In this document: in pieces, positions 45,939 to 58,574 of the stretch
How the letters are laid out: every line of letters starts with the position of its first letter
Numbering within the stretch: position 1 is the first letter of the stretch
Translations under genes and position numbers: made by a program
The notes under the pieces: generated by a model
What the model was told of the DNA's origin: nothing
What the model saw: the letters and a program-made list of their open reading frames with translations, nothing else
Database searches by the model: none
NCBI GenBank assembly: GCA_024741835.1
Contig: JAENRP010000066.1
Coordinates: forward strand, 1-64,000
Source: Diplocarpon mali
Taxonomy: Eukaryota; Ascomycota; Leotiomycetes; Helotiales; Drepanopezizaceae
DNA length: 64,000 bases
Reading direction: 5' to 3'

Positions 45939-48234
45939 ATGGACCAAACAGCACATGCTCTCCTCGCCGCGAACCTCCTCTACGCGCGAGCCAACTCCAC
46001 GGCCTCAGAAGTAGCGAAGGAGACCAGGCCGCCGGTATACAAAGTAATCGGCATCTCGCTAGCAATTGGCTCGGGCGTATTTATCGGGGTATCCTTCGTG
46101 CTCAAAAAGATCGGGCTGTTGAAGGCAAATGAGAAATACGAGGAGGTTGCCGGAGAAGGCTATGGATACCTCAAGAACGCGTTCTGGTGGGGTGGGATGA
46201 CACTGATGATTATCGGCGAGGTTATGAATGCGGCAGCTTATGCGTTTGTCGATGCTATTCTAGTGGCTCCTATGGGAGCGCTATCTGTGGTAGTTACCAC
46301 GATTCTGTCCGCCATATTCTTGAAGGAGAGACTGAGTCTAGTGGGCAAGATTGGATGTTTCCTTTGCATAATTGGATCGGTGGTTATTGCTATGAATTCG
46401 CCCTCGGAGTCGTCCGTGGCCAACATTCAGGAGATGCAAGAATTCGTAATTGCGCCGGGCTTTCTCAGTTTCTCTGCTGTGGTCCTGATTGCATGCGCTG
46501 TCATTGGTTTCTGGGCTGGCCCGAGATACGGAAAGAAAAGTATGATGGTGTACCTTTCGATCTGCAGTTTGATGGGCGGGTTGAGCGTGGTGGCCACACA
46601 AGGTCTTGGTGCTGCCATAATCGCCCAGATCGGTGGCAAGGCTCAGTTCAACAACTGGTTTATCTACGTCCTGTTGGTTTTCGTCATCTTCACGCTGGTC
46701 ACGGAGATAATCTATCTTAATGCAGGTCCGCCAATCAACCTATCATGAACCTGCTAACACACAACAGAAAGCTTTGAATTTGTACAACGCGGCCTTGGTT
46801 ACACCGACATACTATGTCATTTTTACGAGTTGCACGATCATCACCTCCGTAATTCTTTTCAGAGGCTTCAAGGGAACGCCGACCTCTATTGTTACTGTCG
46901 TTCTGGGCTTCTTCACCATTTGCGCTGGAGTCGTCCTCCTACAGCTCTCCAAATCGGCCAAGGATGTTCCTGACGCAGCCGTCTTTGCAGGCGATCTGGA
47001 CCAAGTGCGCACCATTGCCGAACAGGAACAATCCGAAATGGAGCCCAAAGCAGATGCTATTCGGGGAACAGCGGCCATCGTCCGACGCATTTCACAAGCA
47101 AGAGACAAGATGCAGTTGGCGGAAGCGAAGAGATTGCACGAGGAGAAGCAGCAAGACCTCGCATCCATTGGCGAGAACGAGCGTATTGAGTGGGATGGTC
47201 TTAGGAGACGCAGAACAACTTTTGGGGCAAACAGTGTCCGCTCTCGAGGCAACACGACTCCTTTCTCGGAATTCCATGCACCTACGCCAATGCAGCATCC
47301 GCCTCTTGGGATGTCACGTTTTCCTACTGATTCGGATTCTGACCACGAGGATCAGCGCCCGCATACTGGCTCCTCGATGTCATTTTTCCAGAGAGCAAAG
47401 TCGATTGTTGGCCCCCGGTCACGCAGCGGTACCATGAAGCCCCACGCTCAAAGCCCTCTGCATCCTGTTCCCTTGACGGAAATCTCAACCTCTGTCTACA
47501 AGAGCAACGTCGATGGTCCTGATAACAGCCCTGGCAACACATACTACGGCCAGGAAAACCAAGGACAACACCACACTTACCACCTACCGCTGGGAAAAAC
47601 AGAATACCAAGGCGCCGCTGGGGAACGTGAGCGACACATCAAAATCGTCGAAGAACACCCCCGACTTGGAAGTTCCGGGAGCTTTCATCCGTCCATCGCT
47701 CCTACACCACCACCCCACTCCGCTCGCCGCCAATTCTCCTTCCAGAACATCTTCAAAAAAGGACAATCACAAGTGCAATCCTCGGCGGACGAAATTCATG
47801 CACAGCAACAACCCCGCTCGCCGATGGTCCGCACAGGTCTGGGTAACCGCCGTGGCAGCACCCCAGCCGTGAAGAGTGCCACAGAGGAAGAGCGCCTAGG
47901 CCTTGTACAGGGCGACACTACCACTGGCCTTCGCCCTACTTTGCCCAGCTACCAGGACATAGACGAGGAAGAGAGTGAAGATAGCCTGGATACATCGCGG
48001 CTGAGGAGTGATTCGGAAACAAGCGCAGACTTGGCAAGCGGACGGAGGGGAAGAGACATCCAAGTTGGTGGTCCGTCCCGGGGGGACACGAATGAGGATG
48101 AACAGTACTACGGCCAGCAACGACGTAATTGGGACACGACGAGCAAAGGTACCGGGAGAGCACTACCACCGCCTCCTCGGGATGACGGGTATGACGATCG
48201 GAGCGGAAATGGAAGGGGTGGCGCATTTATATAA
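45939..48234 (+). CDS. NIPA-type magnesium transporter with long cytosolic tail
   Basis: Membrane protein of the NIPA/DUF803 family (Mg2+ transport, EamA-like fold). 749 aa, two exons: 45939-46721 and 46768-48234. Nine hydrophobic segments in residues 35-335 with family stretches GVFIGVSFVLKKIGL, YAFVDAILVAPMGALSVV and ALVTPTYYV. After about 345 comes a disordered Ser/Pro/Arg/Gln-rich tail of about 400 residues, usual in filamentous ascomycetes. The intron as called is GC-AG (AAT/GCAGGT...CAACAG), giving the conserved LNKALNLYN. A GT-AG alternative four bases in (46726-46771) also keeps frame but gives LNAALNLYN. The first ATG of the frame is used. Confidence 0.87.
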
Positions 48235-48991
48235 TTGGCGTTGAATCACTTGTCTGCTTATCAAGCTTGGGACGCGGAGAGAAGAGCGTAATGAGTAATG
48301 AAACAATTGCATTGGGCGGGGCTCTGAGTTCTTGATTAGGTGGTCTGATGGGCAATGACTGTAACATAGAATTGTTGGTTCGAAGGGATGCGAGTGATTA
48401 CTCCGACTGCGTGGTTGGACGTAGGTTTCGCGCCATGAGGAATGGCGGACGAAGCAGGCTGGTCTACTAGACCGGCGGGATGACTCAGTACGAAACACAA
48501 GAATGAAAACGAGATTCGAAGAGAATGCAGATGTACTCCCGATGCTGGAGATATAACACAGTGGCTCCCACAAGTCTCGGGCATTGTTGTGTCAAATGAC
48601 CTAGGAAACCATTTTTCGGCACGAATACATATTATATCCTACTATCGGGAGGCCCCAGGACCTGTGCTACGAGCTCAATCGGTCTACTTATAAATGCTTT
48701 CGCCAGCTTGATTGTTGGAATTCTAGGATTCCCTCGCCCCTGCAGATCAAATAGATAAATTGAGGTACTGAATTCTGATTGGCTCCCCAAAACAAATGCG
48801 ACTTGAGATCCTAAGCGAGGCTTCACGGAAACCATCTCCAACAACCTACCTACTTGGTAGGTATTTACAACGGCAACGCAGCGCTGAATAACTCACAGGT
48901 ACTTCTGCAATCCCTTCATTACTTCGCGCTGCGAAACTCTGTGCCGTACTCTCCGCACCCCGAGACTTCAAGCTGGGGCCAAATTGCCAAT
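48235..48991. other. Intergenic spacer
   Basis: 757 bp, 3' region of the NIPA gene and promoter of the P450 on the same strand. No gene or repeat. The P450 frame stays open upstream to 48854 without P450-like sequence. Confidence 0.6.
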
Positions 48992-50714
48992 ATGTCTGCG
49001 CTGAATGGCAGCTCGACAGATCCATATGCCCTCGCTGTACAGTATGGTCACCTCTACGCACTCTCCAGCGGGCTAGTCATCGCAGCAGCGATATGCATCT
49101 CATGGGTCACGAAGGCGGCAACCACCGACCGACGAGATCCTCCTGTCGTCCGATCGAAGATCCCTCTCATCGGTCACCTCTTCGGGATAGTGAGGCAGCA
49201 GGCGGATTACTACCAAACCTTGAAGCAAGACCCTCCCTACCCACCTCCCTTGAACCACACAGATCTAATTCTCGGGCCAGCGCAACGCACCAGAAGCCCA
49301 TCTTCACTCTGGACATCCTCTCCCAGAGGATCCATGTAATCACCTGCCCGTCGTTGGTGCAGAGCGTGTTCCGGAACGCGGCGAGTCTGTCTTTTGACCC
49401 CATCACGACGTCCGCCTCGAAGAGGGTCTTCCAGATGACCGAGCGCCAGACCAAGCTGTTGCAAGGAACGGCGCCGCGTGAAGAGGGCAGGGGAGAATCA
49501 TCGGTCGCCAAGGCAACGTATCAGGTCATGCACGCAACGCTGCAGCCCGGTGCCTCGCTGTTCCAAACGACCGCCGTCGCCCTCCAGCGCTTTGCCTCTT
49601 CTCTGGACGGAATCGGAGCGCAGGGACACGAGGTGCGGCTTTACGAGTGGCTCCAGCATCACTTTACGATTGCGACGGCGGAGGCGCTGTACGGGGCATC
49701 CAATCCGGTATCAGAGGATAGCGGGATGGTCAGATCGCTCAGGTCGGGATCGCGCGCTCCATGACTGCGTGGGAGGCACTGATACATGCTAGGGATTTTG
49801 AGCGGTCCATCGGCCTGCTCTTCCTCGACATCTTCCCCTCTCTCACTTGCCCGGCCGGCCATCGTGCCCGAGCAGCCTTCGTCTCGGCCTTCAAGCGCTA
49901 CTATGATAACAACGATCTCGGCTCCGCCAGCGCCATCATCCGAGGACGCCACGACGTCCTGACTTCCAGCGGTCTGACCACGGACGACCTGGCTCACTTC
50001 GACATCGGCATCTTGACGGCTGCGACCATGAACTCCAACCCCGGGCTCTTCTGGCTCGTATCATTCATCTACTCCTCTCCCCCTCTCCTCTCCTCTGTCC
50101 GAGCCGAAGTGGACGCCGCAACACCCGCCCAGACGAGTCCGCAAGGGAAGCAAGAGGCGCGGATGGACATCGGCCTTCTGCTTCGGAAATGTCCACTCCT
50201 CACCTCGTGCTGGCAGGAAACGCTGCGGCTGCGCGCAGCATCGATCCCGAACCGCGTCGTCGTCGAGGACACCCTTCTCGACGACGCCGTCCTCCTCCGG
50301 AGAGGCGACGTCGTCCAGCTCCCGTGCCAGGCCATGCACACCTCACCCAGAACCTGGGGTCTCGACGCCTCGGCATTCGATCCCACGCGCTTCCTGGCTT
50401 CGACCACCGCTGACCTGGACAGAGAGCGCAGGAAATCGCGCAAGCAGGCGTACAATCCCTTCGGAGGCGGCGCAGTGCTGTGTCCCGGCAGGCATTTTTC
50501 GAGCATGGAGATTGTAGGGGCTGTGGCGATGATCGTGAAGGGGTTTGAGATCCAGGGGGTGGAGGTGCTTGGGGTGAGGATGCAGAGTATGAGCGAGCAG
50601 GTTAAGCATCCGGATGGGGATTTGACGGTTGTCATACGGAGGAGAGAGGGATGGCAGGGGTTGGCATGGAGGTTTGGTGTTAGCGGCGAAGGGGGTGGGT
50701 TGACGTCTGAGTGA
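48992..50714 (+). CDS. Cytochrome P450, CYP7/CYP8-like
   Basis: 538 aa, exons 48992-49224, 49281-49742 and 49793-50714. N-terminal anchor (residues 25-45), then PPVVRSKIPLIGHLFG. ExxR is ETLR; the heme loop is FGGGAVLCPGRHFSS: the Cys is present, but the usual Arg two before it is Val, as in CYP7-type enzymes, which are the best fit overall (HVITCPSLVQSVFRNA, then LSFDP). The I-helix region (FDIGILTAATMNSNPGLFW) has AATMNS instead of AGxxT, again as in CYP7/8 (oxysterol hydroxylase, prostacyclin synthase). Intron 1 starts GC (GAA/GCAAGA) and ends CCAG; no GT donor preserves the conserved region. Intron 2 is GT-AG. Substrate unknown, perhaps a sterol or fatty acid derivative. Confidence 0.87.
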
Positions 50715-52516
50715 TGGGGCTTGTGTGAGACAGAAAAAAGCGTGCTGCGAAAGCTGCGACATGTTGACCTGCTGGTCCTTGATTGAGCTACGACCTAGTC
50801 CTTGGCACCTTGCCCCAAACCAAGCACGGCTCCTCTAGTCCGTTGATATTCTCATCAGGCCGTCTCCCCACGCGCTCCAGCGATATGGCTCCCTCGCGCG
50901 CCGCCTACCATCCCCGAACGAACAGTCGGCGGATCCAAGATCCCTCACTCGTCACCCGTCCGGGTCACTCCAGACGCGGGTGCCGCGGTGATGTGTTGAC
51001 TGCTGACGCGTGGTGCGAGACGTGCGATCGAATCTAAGCTGGGCCGTGGCAGCTGGGCCGTGGCAGCAGGACCTCGGCCGATGGCCGGTGGGTGCCTGCT
51101 TCGCTTACGGACTTCTCGCTTCGAGCCCCTTTCCAGATCTCAGCAGGATCGCCTCTTTGCGTCGGGCTGTCTGCGGAGGGGCCGCTTCTCGTCTCTCGTC
51201 TGAAGACAGCGGCGAGCAGACGGCGGCTGATTGACGCCTTCTATTCTCACAGCAAACAGTTCGCCTCCAAAGATCGAATATCCAACCCCATTGACAGTGA
51301 CATGGCTTCGCGCATCACAGCAGCGCTGAATCCAAACATACCTTCGCCGCAGGGTGATCCGCCGGCTCGAGAAACAAGCGACCCCCGACCTAGTCCGCCC
51401 CTGGATGTCCTCCCAGGACCTTGCGGCCTCCTCCAGCCTGTCCCGACCACTCCTCACTTCTCGGGACTTCTTCTCCTCTGCCACCACTCTGCAGGCTGGT
51501 GCTCTCGATCAGACCGTGACATCGGTCTACCGGCCACTTGGACCTCCTTGCCAGAGCCCCCGCCAGCCTCCCAGCTCGCCCTCGGCCACGGGTCGCGCCC
51601 AACCGCTCCCCTCCCCCCTCTCATTCCGATGCTCCTGTTCTCTGCACTCGCACTCCCCTCGCGCCCCCGCTGTTCAGGTAGATGCCCAGCCTCCCCGCTA
51701 CACAGCGCATCAGAACAACACTCGCCACGCCCAGCTCCGAGGCCCCGCTCGAGTCTCCTGTTCTGACATGGACCTTGGCTACGACTTGGATAACCTTGAA
51801 ATGCGTAGGTACAAGGGCACAGGCGCGGGAGCATTCCCGTGCATGTTCAGCTCCACCCTCGACACATCTCAACCCGATCCCTCGCCCCCTCGCGTATTCC
51901 TGGCCTTGACTCTGGCCCACCCTTGCTCGGTAACGGGAGCATGTCAAGTGCGACCGAGACTCAACTCGGGAGGAATGTCGAGGTGACCGGTGCCCGTGCC
52001 CGGCATGCAGCGTAGCACTCTCCTCTGGGGTGAAGAGGTGAAGAGGCCGTGAACCGCTTTTGCCCTGTTGATGATAGGCCCCGGTACGTCTCCGCTGGAC
52101 CTCTGGAGAGCCCCATCGTTCGCATCCCGCACGGCGTTCATGCCATGTATCTGATCTCTACCGGCTCTCCGTCCCAGGATGGCTCCGCACCGCATCGCGT
52201 CCTAGTGTACTTAGTGGGGCTGGGCACGGTGGGTTGGGGATGTTGTCTGTGTGGCGAGAGGGGTGTGATCATATCAAAAGGTCGAGTCTGAAGTGCAGCG
52301 TTGAGAATTGGGGCGGGTTTTCCCACGACTACATGGGCCCTTGCCGCAGAGGGTATCCCAACCCGCGGGCCGGGTCGGCAGGAGAATCCAACACCTCCAG
52401 TATCCCAGATGATTCTACGAGTGCCTCTTCTGCCATTACCGTACAGTACCAGGACTCCCCTCCCGCCTTCTCACAGCCCAAGATTCATCGCACATCATCT
52501 CCTGGGCGCTTCCCCG
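50715..52516. other. Intergenic spacer between convergent genes
   Basis: 1.8 kb, GC-rich. Overlapping frames up to 224 codons on both strands at 51090-51990 have Ser/Pro/Arg-rich shadow composition and no recognisable domain. No repeat or RNA seen. Confidence 0.55.
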
Positions 52517-54145
52517 TCAGTCCCTCTCCCAAGAGAGCGGCTCGCACTCGATCTTCTTCAGCTCGTCGATCCGCTCGCGCATCCATCCGCTCGTCATCTT
52601 GATCCCCGAATCGATCGGCAGGCCTTTGGAGGCGGAATCGCTCAGGTAGCAGTTATCGTCAGCGTATCTCCACTGCAGGCACGCCTGGTCCTCCTGGCAG
52701 GCGGCTCGACAGGCTTCGCGGCTGAACCACGGTCTCCCCTGCCGCTCGGCTTCCGAGAGGGACTGGCCGGCGTCGGGTTCCTTCACAGAGGCAAAGTGCT
52801 TGTCCATCGAGAGGTTGTCCCATTCTTCCCGGAGCTCCTGCGTGGAGTTGGCCAGCATCGGGAGGATGAAGTCCTTGAATAAGTCTCCCCACCTGGGTGA
52901 GGTTGAGACGGAGCCGGACTGCTTCATCCTAAACTCGGCATCCCACTGGTGCAAGGCGGAAAGATCCTTTGCGTGCGTCTTGTGGATGGCCCATATCTGA
53001 TCCTCAGATCAGTACGTCTCTCCCCACCACGGTTCCCGGACCCAAGACCGGGGGGCGAAGAGCCGAAAGAAGATAAGACCAGGAAGGAGAGAGCAGAGAG
53101 CAACGGGGCGCCCCCCCGGGGGGGGGTCAGGGGTAGACATGCCAGGGCAGGGTATACTAACCGGTGAACACCAATTCGGGGCGTTAAAATGCATCTGCCA
53201 CAAGGCCGCCCCCTGGAGCGGCCAGAGCACGTCGTCGAATCCACGCCACCTCACCACCCCCTTGCTGGCTAATGCGTGCGACAGGATATGATCGCCGCAC
53301 CCCATCTCGATGCTGTACTCGTCCCAGCGATCCTGGAGCTTGGGGTCGGCCAGGAACGAGGCCCGGAGCGCGCCCTGCGAGAGCGCAAATGCCGAGCCGC
53401 CGTGGGCAAAGTCCTCGCCCAGGCGCGTGGCCGGGCCGCCGAAGTAGAAGGACTCGGACGAGTCGAACGCGGACAAGAAGGCGTAGAAGGGGCGCAGGAA
53501 GAGGTAGTTATCGTCTTCCAGGTAGATGAACCACTTCTTGTCCGGGTAGGTGCGGGCGGCATGCGCGACCATGGGGAGGAACTTGTACTTGTCCAGACGC
53601 CAGCCGCCGGGGAGGTAGACGGAGGCGGCGTCATCGCTGTCGAGATACCGTCCTTCCTCGGAGATTTTGCGTGTCCCGTGCCAGAGAGCGAAATCCGGCG
53701 CGGCCCGGATTGTGTCCGAGACGTTGGCCAGGACGTCGACCGTCTGGTACGGGCCGAGCGGCTGCACCGAGTCCGAGTAGAAGACGACGTTCGGCGTGAG
53801 AGCGTGGTCGGAGAGCGTTGTGGACAAGTGCATGGGCGCTCTGGTCCAGATCTTGGTGGCGCCGGTCTTGAACATGATGACCACGTCCTCGGGGTCGAAG
53901 GGGAAGCTGTAGCCTCTCGAGGGGATCTGGGCCGAGCTGGCCGGCGGCGGGGTCGGCGGGGGCGGGGGAGACGAGTCCTCCGCCGGGGCCGGGGAGGTCT
54001 GGGCCGACCGCCAGGGCAGACACGAGGCCGTGAAGTCGTCGAGGAGCTGGTTGTCGGCCAGCATCATGACGACGAGGACGAGGAGGATGAAGGACACGTA
54101 GACGTACGAGAGGCCATGCCGGCGGAGACTGAGAGGAGTCAACAT
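52517..54145 (-). CDS. GT31-like glycosyltransferase with C-terminal PAN/apple-like module
   Basis: Type II Golgi-style enzyme resembling fungal GT31/DUF604 glycosyltransferases (beta-galactosyltransferase or fringe-like). 487 aa, exons 53162-54145 and 52517-52996. Short tail, TM at 12-31, Pro-rich stem (50-75), then the catalytic domain with WFIYLEDDNYLFLRPF (DxD-type metal site EDD at 210-212), FGGPATRLG and a GCGDHILSHAL block. The second exon ends in a Cys-spaced segment (CRAACQEDQACLQWRY...C) like a PAN/apple fold. The 165-bp intron contains a C7G9 run and has two possible acceptors 6 bases apart (both in frame). The frame is open upstream to 54523, but the ATG at 54145 gives a normal type II anchor. 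Donor and acceptor sugars unknown. Confidence 0.82.
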
Positions 54146-57100
54146 CTGGGCCACGCTGCGCTGCAGGATCTGAGCCGCCCGGGGGGAGGCCAGTTTGCGA
54201 GGCGGCGCAGGCCCTTTTGTATCTCGGCCACGGGGGCGGGCGCCCGACGCCGTGCCCGCGTCGGCCCTGCTGGCTGGCTGCCCACGGAGGGAGCGGGGCG
54301 GGGATTCGTTGGTGTTGTGGATTTGCGAAGAATCCGCCCGCTTCGACCATCCGGGCTCGCTGCTTCGTCCCGCGGAAGACGGACGCGCGACATCAGGACG
54401 GGCATCTCGCGAGGGCCGTTTTTCCCAGGGACGGCCGCCCTCTCGTCCTGACCAGAGACCAGCGACCAGAAAGTCTTGGATGGGGGAGCATGTCCTGTGT
54501 CTGGAGTCCCGTCTTCTCGCCATGCCGGCATGCTCCCCCTGCTGGCGACTTGCGGCGCGAGCGTCTTCCTATGATGCCACGAAGGAGGCCGAGGAGACAT
54601 CGAGATGTCCGCATATATGCGGGTGTGTCGGTGGGGGCTGGTGTGTCAGAAGATATCAATCCTAGCTAGTCGATCCCAGAACTGGTTGTCAACCATTTGC
54701 CCCCCAGTGTGTGAATCGAGGTCTTCTGAATCCACCGTGGGCCGAGGGGGAGACGGGTCCAGGATAGAGAGATACCAATCCTCGCCACCATACTGGAGAA
54801 TTGCTTCTGATCACAATGGCATCCCTCGCGTGAGACCAGGGCCGTGGTGATCTGCGAGATTGAAAGTGTGCGAGTCGATGCAAGCACATACCCATCTTGG
54901 TCATCGTGTTTGGGAATCGCCGTCTCCATCGTGGCGGCCCCCCCACGTCGTGCAATCGAGCTCTCCTGATCCACCGTGCTCGAGAGACGGGCACCAGGCG
55001 CACGATTCCCACTCCACCATAGGATTCGAGGATGGCTCCTATTGTCGTTGTGCGTCTTCGAGTCGCAGCATTCTCCACCGTGGTGGGGGTTGGTGTTGGT
55101 GTTGGGGAAGAGTCGTCTTCGAGAAGATGCTGACAGAACGTATTATGTCAGCCCAGTCCTCTCCTGGTCTCCTCTCTCTCTCCATCGCACCTCGAATCCG
55201 ACGCAGCTGGGGATTCTCACCGGTGGGGCTTTGTCGTCCGCCGACCGCGAGGGGGAAAGGAGGGGAGCATTGTAGGTCTGGTTTCCATGACGGCGACGCG
55301 GCTAGGACGCAGCAGACGAGACCTCCGAGCTCGAGAGCAGGCTCGGCTCCCGAATCGCATGTCGGAGATCAGAATCTCATTCCTGGTCAAGATTGGGTTT
55401 GGGGAGTCGACGCCGATGCGGGCGGATTGAGTGGCGGCACGCGAGCGACTGGTGGAGCGCCCGCGGAGGAGGCTCCATCGATGCGAAGCGGCCCGTTGCC
55501 CCTGCAAGAGCATGGCGATGTCTCTTTTCCTTTTCTTTTTCTTTTCTTTTACTTTACCTTTTTCTTTCTGATCCTGTCGGTAGTGCAAGTATCTCCTCCC
55601 CTTTCTCTCTCTCTTCCTATATCTCTCTCCTCTTGTCTTTTTTCCTTTCCTCTGCACGTACCTAGAGGGGAGGTGAGGACAACTAGGTTTGGGACTAGAT
55701 ATAAAATAGATAGGTACATGTACATATACGTGTATATTTACATGCACAAGCTGCAGAAGCACAAATCAATCCATCGTCAACATTTACACCCGACCAGCGT
55801 CATGCCATGCCAGCCACCACTTCTCCTGCGCCGAGATGTTTACCTTGCCAGCCTTCACCTACTGAGGTCGACTGTGCCGTGGTGAGAGCTCGGGGATCGT
55901 TTCTTCTCTACATATGTGTGAGAGAGTGTATGCGTAGAGAAGAGTCTAGATACATCGGAAACCTTTCTCTCTCTCTCTCTCTCTGGGATCTCTTCAGGAG
56001 GCCTTCGACCAGCAGCCAACGTATATCGATAGACGTGACTAACATGCGTCGACTATCGGGTGTCGACTGAGGAATATCTCCTTCCTCCCATCCTTCCTTT
56101 CTTCCTTTCCCCTCTGTTTTTTTTTTTTGCCCCACCTCTCTCTATCTCTGCCCTTCACTCGAGTCCGGCATGATCAAGAGGCTCTGATCGATACCCTGCT
56201 TGCGAGAAGGGAGCAACGATACGGAGACTAATGATTCACAGAACCTTCTCTCGCACGAGTCCTGGCCAGGCTCCTCGAGCGGGAACTCCGCCCCCAGGCC
56301 TTCGGACCCTCATCGCTAGCCCTCTCTCGTGCGATGGGCAGAGGAGTCTCTGCACCGGTTGAGACGCCTCAAGTGGGGTTTTCTGAATCCGTCGTACTCG
56401 AGAACGCTCATGGAATCGCTCCCTGGATTAAGCCCCGGAAACCCTATCTTTTGTACAGGAGCTTACTGGCCTCCCCCCCTCTTGAGTGTGCGATATGAGT
56501 GCTAAACCAGGTAGCATGAGCGGGAAACGCTATGGTTGTATCTTTTACAAGGAGAAGACTAGCTTAAACACTCTTTGCGATTCACTACTCAGTCCTTGAT
56601 CCTGCCCGATTCCTTCGATAAGAGCCTCCTCCTATACCGTGGTCGGGAAATAAGGCTTTCTGGGTCTCGAGCTTAAACCTTATCTTACAGGAGTGCCTTG
56701 GGTGGTAGAGTAAAGGAATCGCCGTAAGTCTCACTCAACCCTTGCATGCTAGGCTGCGGACGCCTCTTACGCGATTGCGACTATTTACTCAATTGCTTGT
56801 TAGGTGTCTTGCTAATTCCCAGCGGCTATTTAACCTTAACCCTTCTGATCAAGTTCTCATAGCGTTATAGTATATCCTTTTCCTTTTCTCTTTCTTTAAC
56901 CCCTGTAACCGCCTTACTCCACTTTCGAACTATCGTCGAGTGATTCCTCTAATCGTAGGGGTATGTTCTCAACAATCCTAGAATACGCAGGTAAAGGTCG
57001 GAAGTAGAGGGTATTTGTAAAAGGCAAAGAAGTTTTTCGTATGATATAGCCAAGAAAGCTTACATCTGCCTCGGAGCGCCTAAGAATATGCCCCCGACGT

Positions 57101-58574
57101 CAAAGAAACCTGATCTGAGCTCCGCCGTCTCTTCAAGAGAGCCAGAGCTTCGTAAGAGAGGAGGTAAGGATCGGAAGAGCGGTAGCCAGCTGACATCAGA
57201 GGCCATGTCGGCAGAGCAAGGGACGACACTATTTCTCCCAACACCACCGCAGAGTTCCTGAAATCCAGTCTTCTACTCGGTGATCTTGATCTTGCCACAC
57301 AAACGTCTGCCCCCAACCCGACATCCCCGGGTACATACGCGCTGGCCTGGTTCTTCCCACACACTCCAGTCAGCGCCGCGCTGCGCTCTACCTTGCACTC
57401 AACTCTCGTGAGTCGACTCTAAACTGCGTTCCGCCGCACGGAATGAGCCTTAAAACCTCCCCCCACCCCCAAATCCGTAAAACCATGACAGAGAACGTTT
57501 TTTTATAAAAACCAAACCCTAATAACCTTGCGATGGGTTGGATGAGCGCAACCCTATTCTCATCTGGAAGCCCCTGCGAGTTGGGGAGTGGAGCTTCAAC
57601 CTACCCGACCTCCTGCGAGCTGGAAGCCCAGATCTCGGTCCAGACATTGCCCTGGACAGTCTGAAAGGTTGAGCCGTATGGCGACTTGGACGGCGTGTGT
57701 CGCTTCGGGCGAGTCGACTTGGAACGTCTCCTGGCAGGTCAGTACAGAGAAAGGTAGCTCGACTGGTAGTCTGAAGTGGCTACTCGTTCGCGTAAGCGGG
57801 AATCACTCATCGGGGGGCCCAACGCGTGTTCCTCGCTCTACCCGAGAGGGCCGCCAAGGCAAATGTGAGTGGATACAACTATATATACATACATCCATTA
57901 CAAAATCTATATCTATATCTATATATATGTATATATCCATCACAAGGAACCTGACTAGGTAGCCGTAGCCATCTAGAAGCTCGCTTACCCCCCACCAGAA
58001 GCAAGGGTTGATTGACATCTACAGCTGATCGTAAAGTACCCCAGGTCCGGAGTACATCACGACCGCAAAGCGAGGATCTGTGAGGCTTCTCACGCAATAC
58101 GAGCCCAACACCGAGAGGACGTAATAAGCTGGCAGCATGATCCGAGGGATCCAGGCCGTATACTACTCCTCGGGTCTTCCGGGCCAAATCTCCACGGCCA
58201 AGCGGCCTCCTGCAACGTTCCCTCTGCTTCGACCTGACCCACGACGGTGGACACACCAAGCCGCGATATCGCAGTACAGACTGTTGTCGGCTGATTCCGG
58301 AAAGCTCAACAGTCTTGCCCCCCCTCCCTCGGTCGGAGATTTGAATGTCGAGTGGCAGAGGCGGACAGGTCAACATGTAGACCAGGGGGCGTCGGAGTAC
58401 AGACTCTTCTGCTCTGGCTAAGTATATCGGGTCTGGGGATGAGAGAGGATTCCTCGCTGGAGCGAGGCCCGACGTATAATAATTCGCTGGGCGGCTCCGG
58501 GTCAACGCTCCCCTCTACCACCGCGCTCTCATCGGTTTCGCTGCTCCACCACCACGACTCCCACGCAGACGGCG
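54146..58574. other. Long spacer between divergent glycosyltransferase genes
   Basis: 4.4 kb without a supported gene. 54146-54523 may still be coding (5' extension of the GT31-like gene). 54710-55040 and 56360-56410 carry diverged copies of a CTGAATCC(A/G)(C/T)CGT...CGAG motif. Pyrimidine tracts lie at 55530-55640 and 56060-56150. 56400-57080 is less GC-rich than the rest and shows stops in all frames. No transposase or reverse transcriptase motif was seen. Confidence 0.5.
55966..55984. repeat. (TC)n microsatellite
   Basis: Short perfect CT run. Confidence 0.9.

Noticed and set aside
53276..54451. 391-codon plus-strand frame opposite the GT31-like gene.
   Set aside because: Gly/Arg/Val-rich antisense shadow of a GC-rich exon.
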